DNA of 17,214 bases from JBBSOW01 sp038259365 (GTDB lineage Bacteria; Actinomycetota; Actinomycetes; Propionibacteriales; Propionibacteriaceae). The notes under the pieces are model-generated. The model was not told where the DNA came from. It saw only the letters and a list, made by a program, of their open reading frames with translations, and did not search any database. Below are positions 16,759 through 17,214 of the stretch, one piece after another. Where the stretch lies: assembly GCA_038259365.1 (NCBI GenBank), contig JBBSOW010000063.1:1-17214 (forward strand). The letters run 5' to 3'. Position 1 is the first letter of the stretch; each line of letters begins with the position of its first letter. Both the position numbers and the translations under genes were made by a program.

Positions 16759-16764
16759 AGCCTA
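16759..16764 (-). promoter_or_regulatory. -10 box TAGGCT of a leaderless promoter for the BFN gene
   Basis: TAGGCT on the minus strand is followed by 7 bases and the BFN ATG (16751). The same hexamer serves the cysteine-rich small gene. It lies in the 61-base gap after ftsR. Confidence 0.5.
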
Positions 16765-16812
16765 CTGCCCGCACACTGGAGACCAAACGCCGCCGCTGGC
16801 AGCGTCGGCCAG

Positions 16813-17214
16813 CTATCGCTCGAGAGCGGTCCGCAGCAACGCGGCGTGCGCGGCGATGACGAGTTGGCTCACCTCGGCGCCCACGTTGCGGTTGGTGCTC
16901 GTTCGGCGCACGAACGGCGCGATTGCCTGATCGACCAGCCCCGCCTCGCGATCGGCGGCCATCTTGAACGCGCGCAGGTGCCGGGCGTCCATACCGTATT
17001 CGGCGAGTCGACGGGCGACGAACGCGATGGTGAGGGCGTCGCGGCCGTAGAAGCCGGTGCCGCGGCGCGGCACCACGATCTGCTGACGCTCCAGCTCCAC
17101 CAGCACGGGCTCGGCCAAGCCGCTGGCTTCGAGCAACTCCTTGCGGGACAACCGCAGAGCGGGTTTGGCCTTGTGCCGTTCCCGGGCAGGAGCGGCGGTG
17201 GCGGCAGGAACCTC
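16813..17214 (-). CDS. ftsR: FtsR-like MerR-family regulator, 5' end outside window
   Basis: The frame is open from the right edge to TGA at 16813, giving the last 133 residues; relatives are about 240-250, so the N-terminal DNA-binding half is missing. The visible part begins EVPAATAAPARERHK and contains LRLSRKELLEASGL, GFYGRDALTIAFVARRLAEYGMDARHLRAFKMAADREAGLVDQ and a C-terminal helix VSQLVIAAHAALLRTALER. This matches the C-terminal half of Rv1828 and of corynebacterial FtsR, a MerR-like activator of ftsZ. An internal TTG at 17151 is not a start. The naming rests on this half and on the neighbouring BFN, ResR-type and gcvP genes. Confidence 0.85.
   Translation of the reverse strand, partial: EVPAATAAPARERHKAKPALRLSRKELLEASGLAEPVLVELERQQIVVPRRGTGFYGRDALTIAFVARRLAEYGMDARHLRAFKMAADREAGLVDQAIAPFVRRTSTNRNVGAEVSQLVIAAHAALLRTALER

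Overview
The window is chromosomal DNA from a high-GC actinobacterium. Three things point this way. Genuine genes show very strong G/C preference at third codon positions. The right end carries the conserved actinobacterial block ftsR - bifunctional nuclease - MerR (ResR/McdR type) - gcvP, in the same order as Rv1828-Rv1829-Rv1830-Rv1832 of Mycobacterium tuberculosis. Many genes appear to be transcribed without a leader. A pyrophosphate-dependent phosphofructokinase of the propionibacterial type suggests Propionibacteriaceae; this is an inference, not proof. I see no rRNA, tRNA, CRISPR array, insertion sequence, phage gene or clear sign of recent transfer.

Layout. 1-677: the 5' two thirds of a luciferase-like flavin oxidoreductase gene (minus strand), cut by the window edge. 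678-838: a 161-base gap with a promoter at its right end. 839-2514: a DUF4112 membrane protein and an opine (octopine/nopaline) dehydrogenase. 2529-2741: a small DUF2945/HVA1 TUDOR protein on the minus strand. 2822-4645: a plus-strand unit made of a possible leaderless 16-codon leader peptide, a CPBP membrane protein lacking one active-site histidine, and a tail-anchored NAD(P)-binding epimerase-like protein. 4714-5952: ornithine aminotransferase. 5972-7784: a divergent pair, yciO (minus) and a MalY/PatB aminotransferase-like C-S lyase (plus), sharing a 64-base promoter region. 7781-8530: minus-strand TadG-like membrane protein followed by a small possibly TfoX-like protein. 8531-8886: a gap holding one possible short gene and the pfp promoter. 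8887-10342: pfp and a 55-residue lysine- and cysteine-rich protein behind its own promoter. 10367-10396: a strong hairpin between converging units. 10415-15417: gcvP, a DMT/EamA transporter and a YihY/BrkB membrane protein, minus strand, each overlapping the next. 15542-17214: the three regulatory genes, ftsR cut by the right edge.

How it fits together. GcvP is the glycine-decarboxylating P-protein of the glycine cleavage system, placed beside cell-division regulators as in other actinobacteria. Ornithine aminotransferase, the opine dehydrogenase and the C-S lyase are further amino-acid enzymes, but each is its own transcription unit. Pfp serves glycolysis and gluconeogenesis using pyrophosphate. 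The clearest feature of the whole window is a repeated TAnnnT box 6-7 bases before a start codon (six cases), typical of leaderless mRNAs. Nothing here is a clearly new multi-gene system; the most interesting candidates are the leader peptide/CPBP overlap, the cysteine-rich small protein with a perfect palindrome in its promoter, and the transporter coupled to gcvP.
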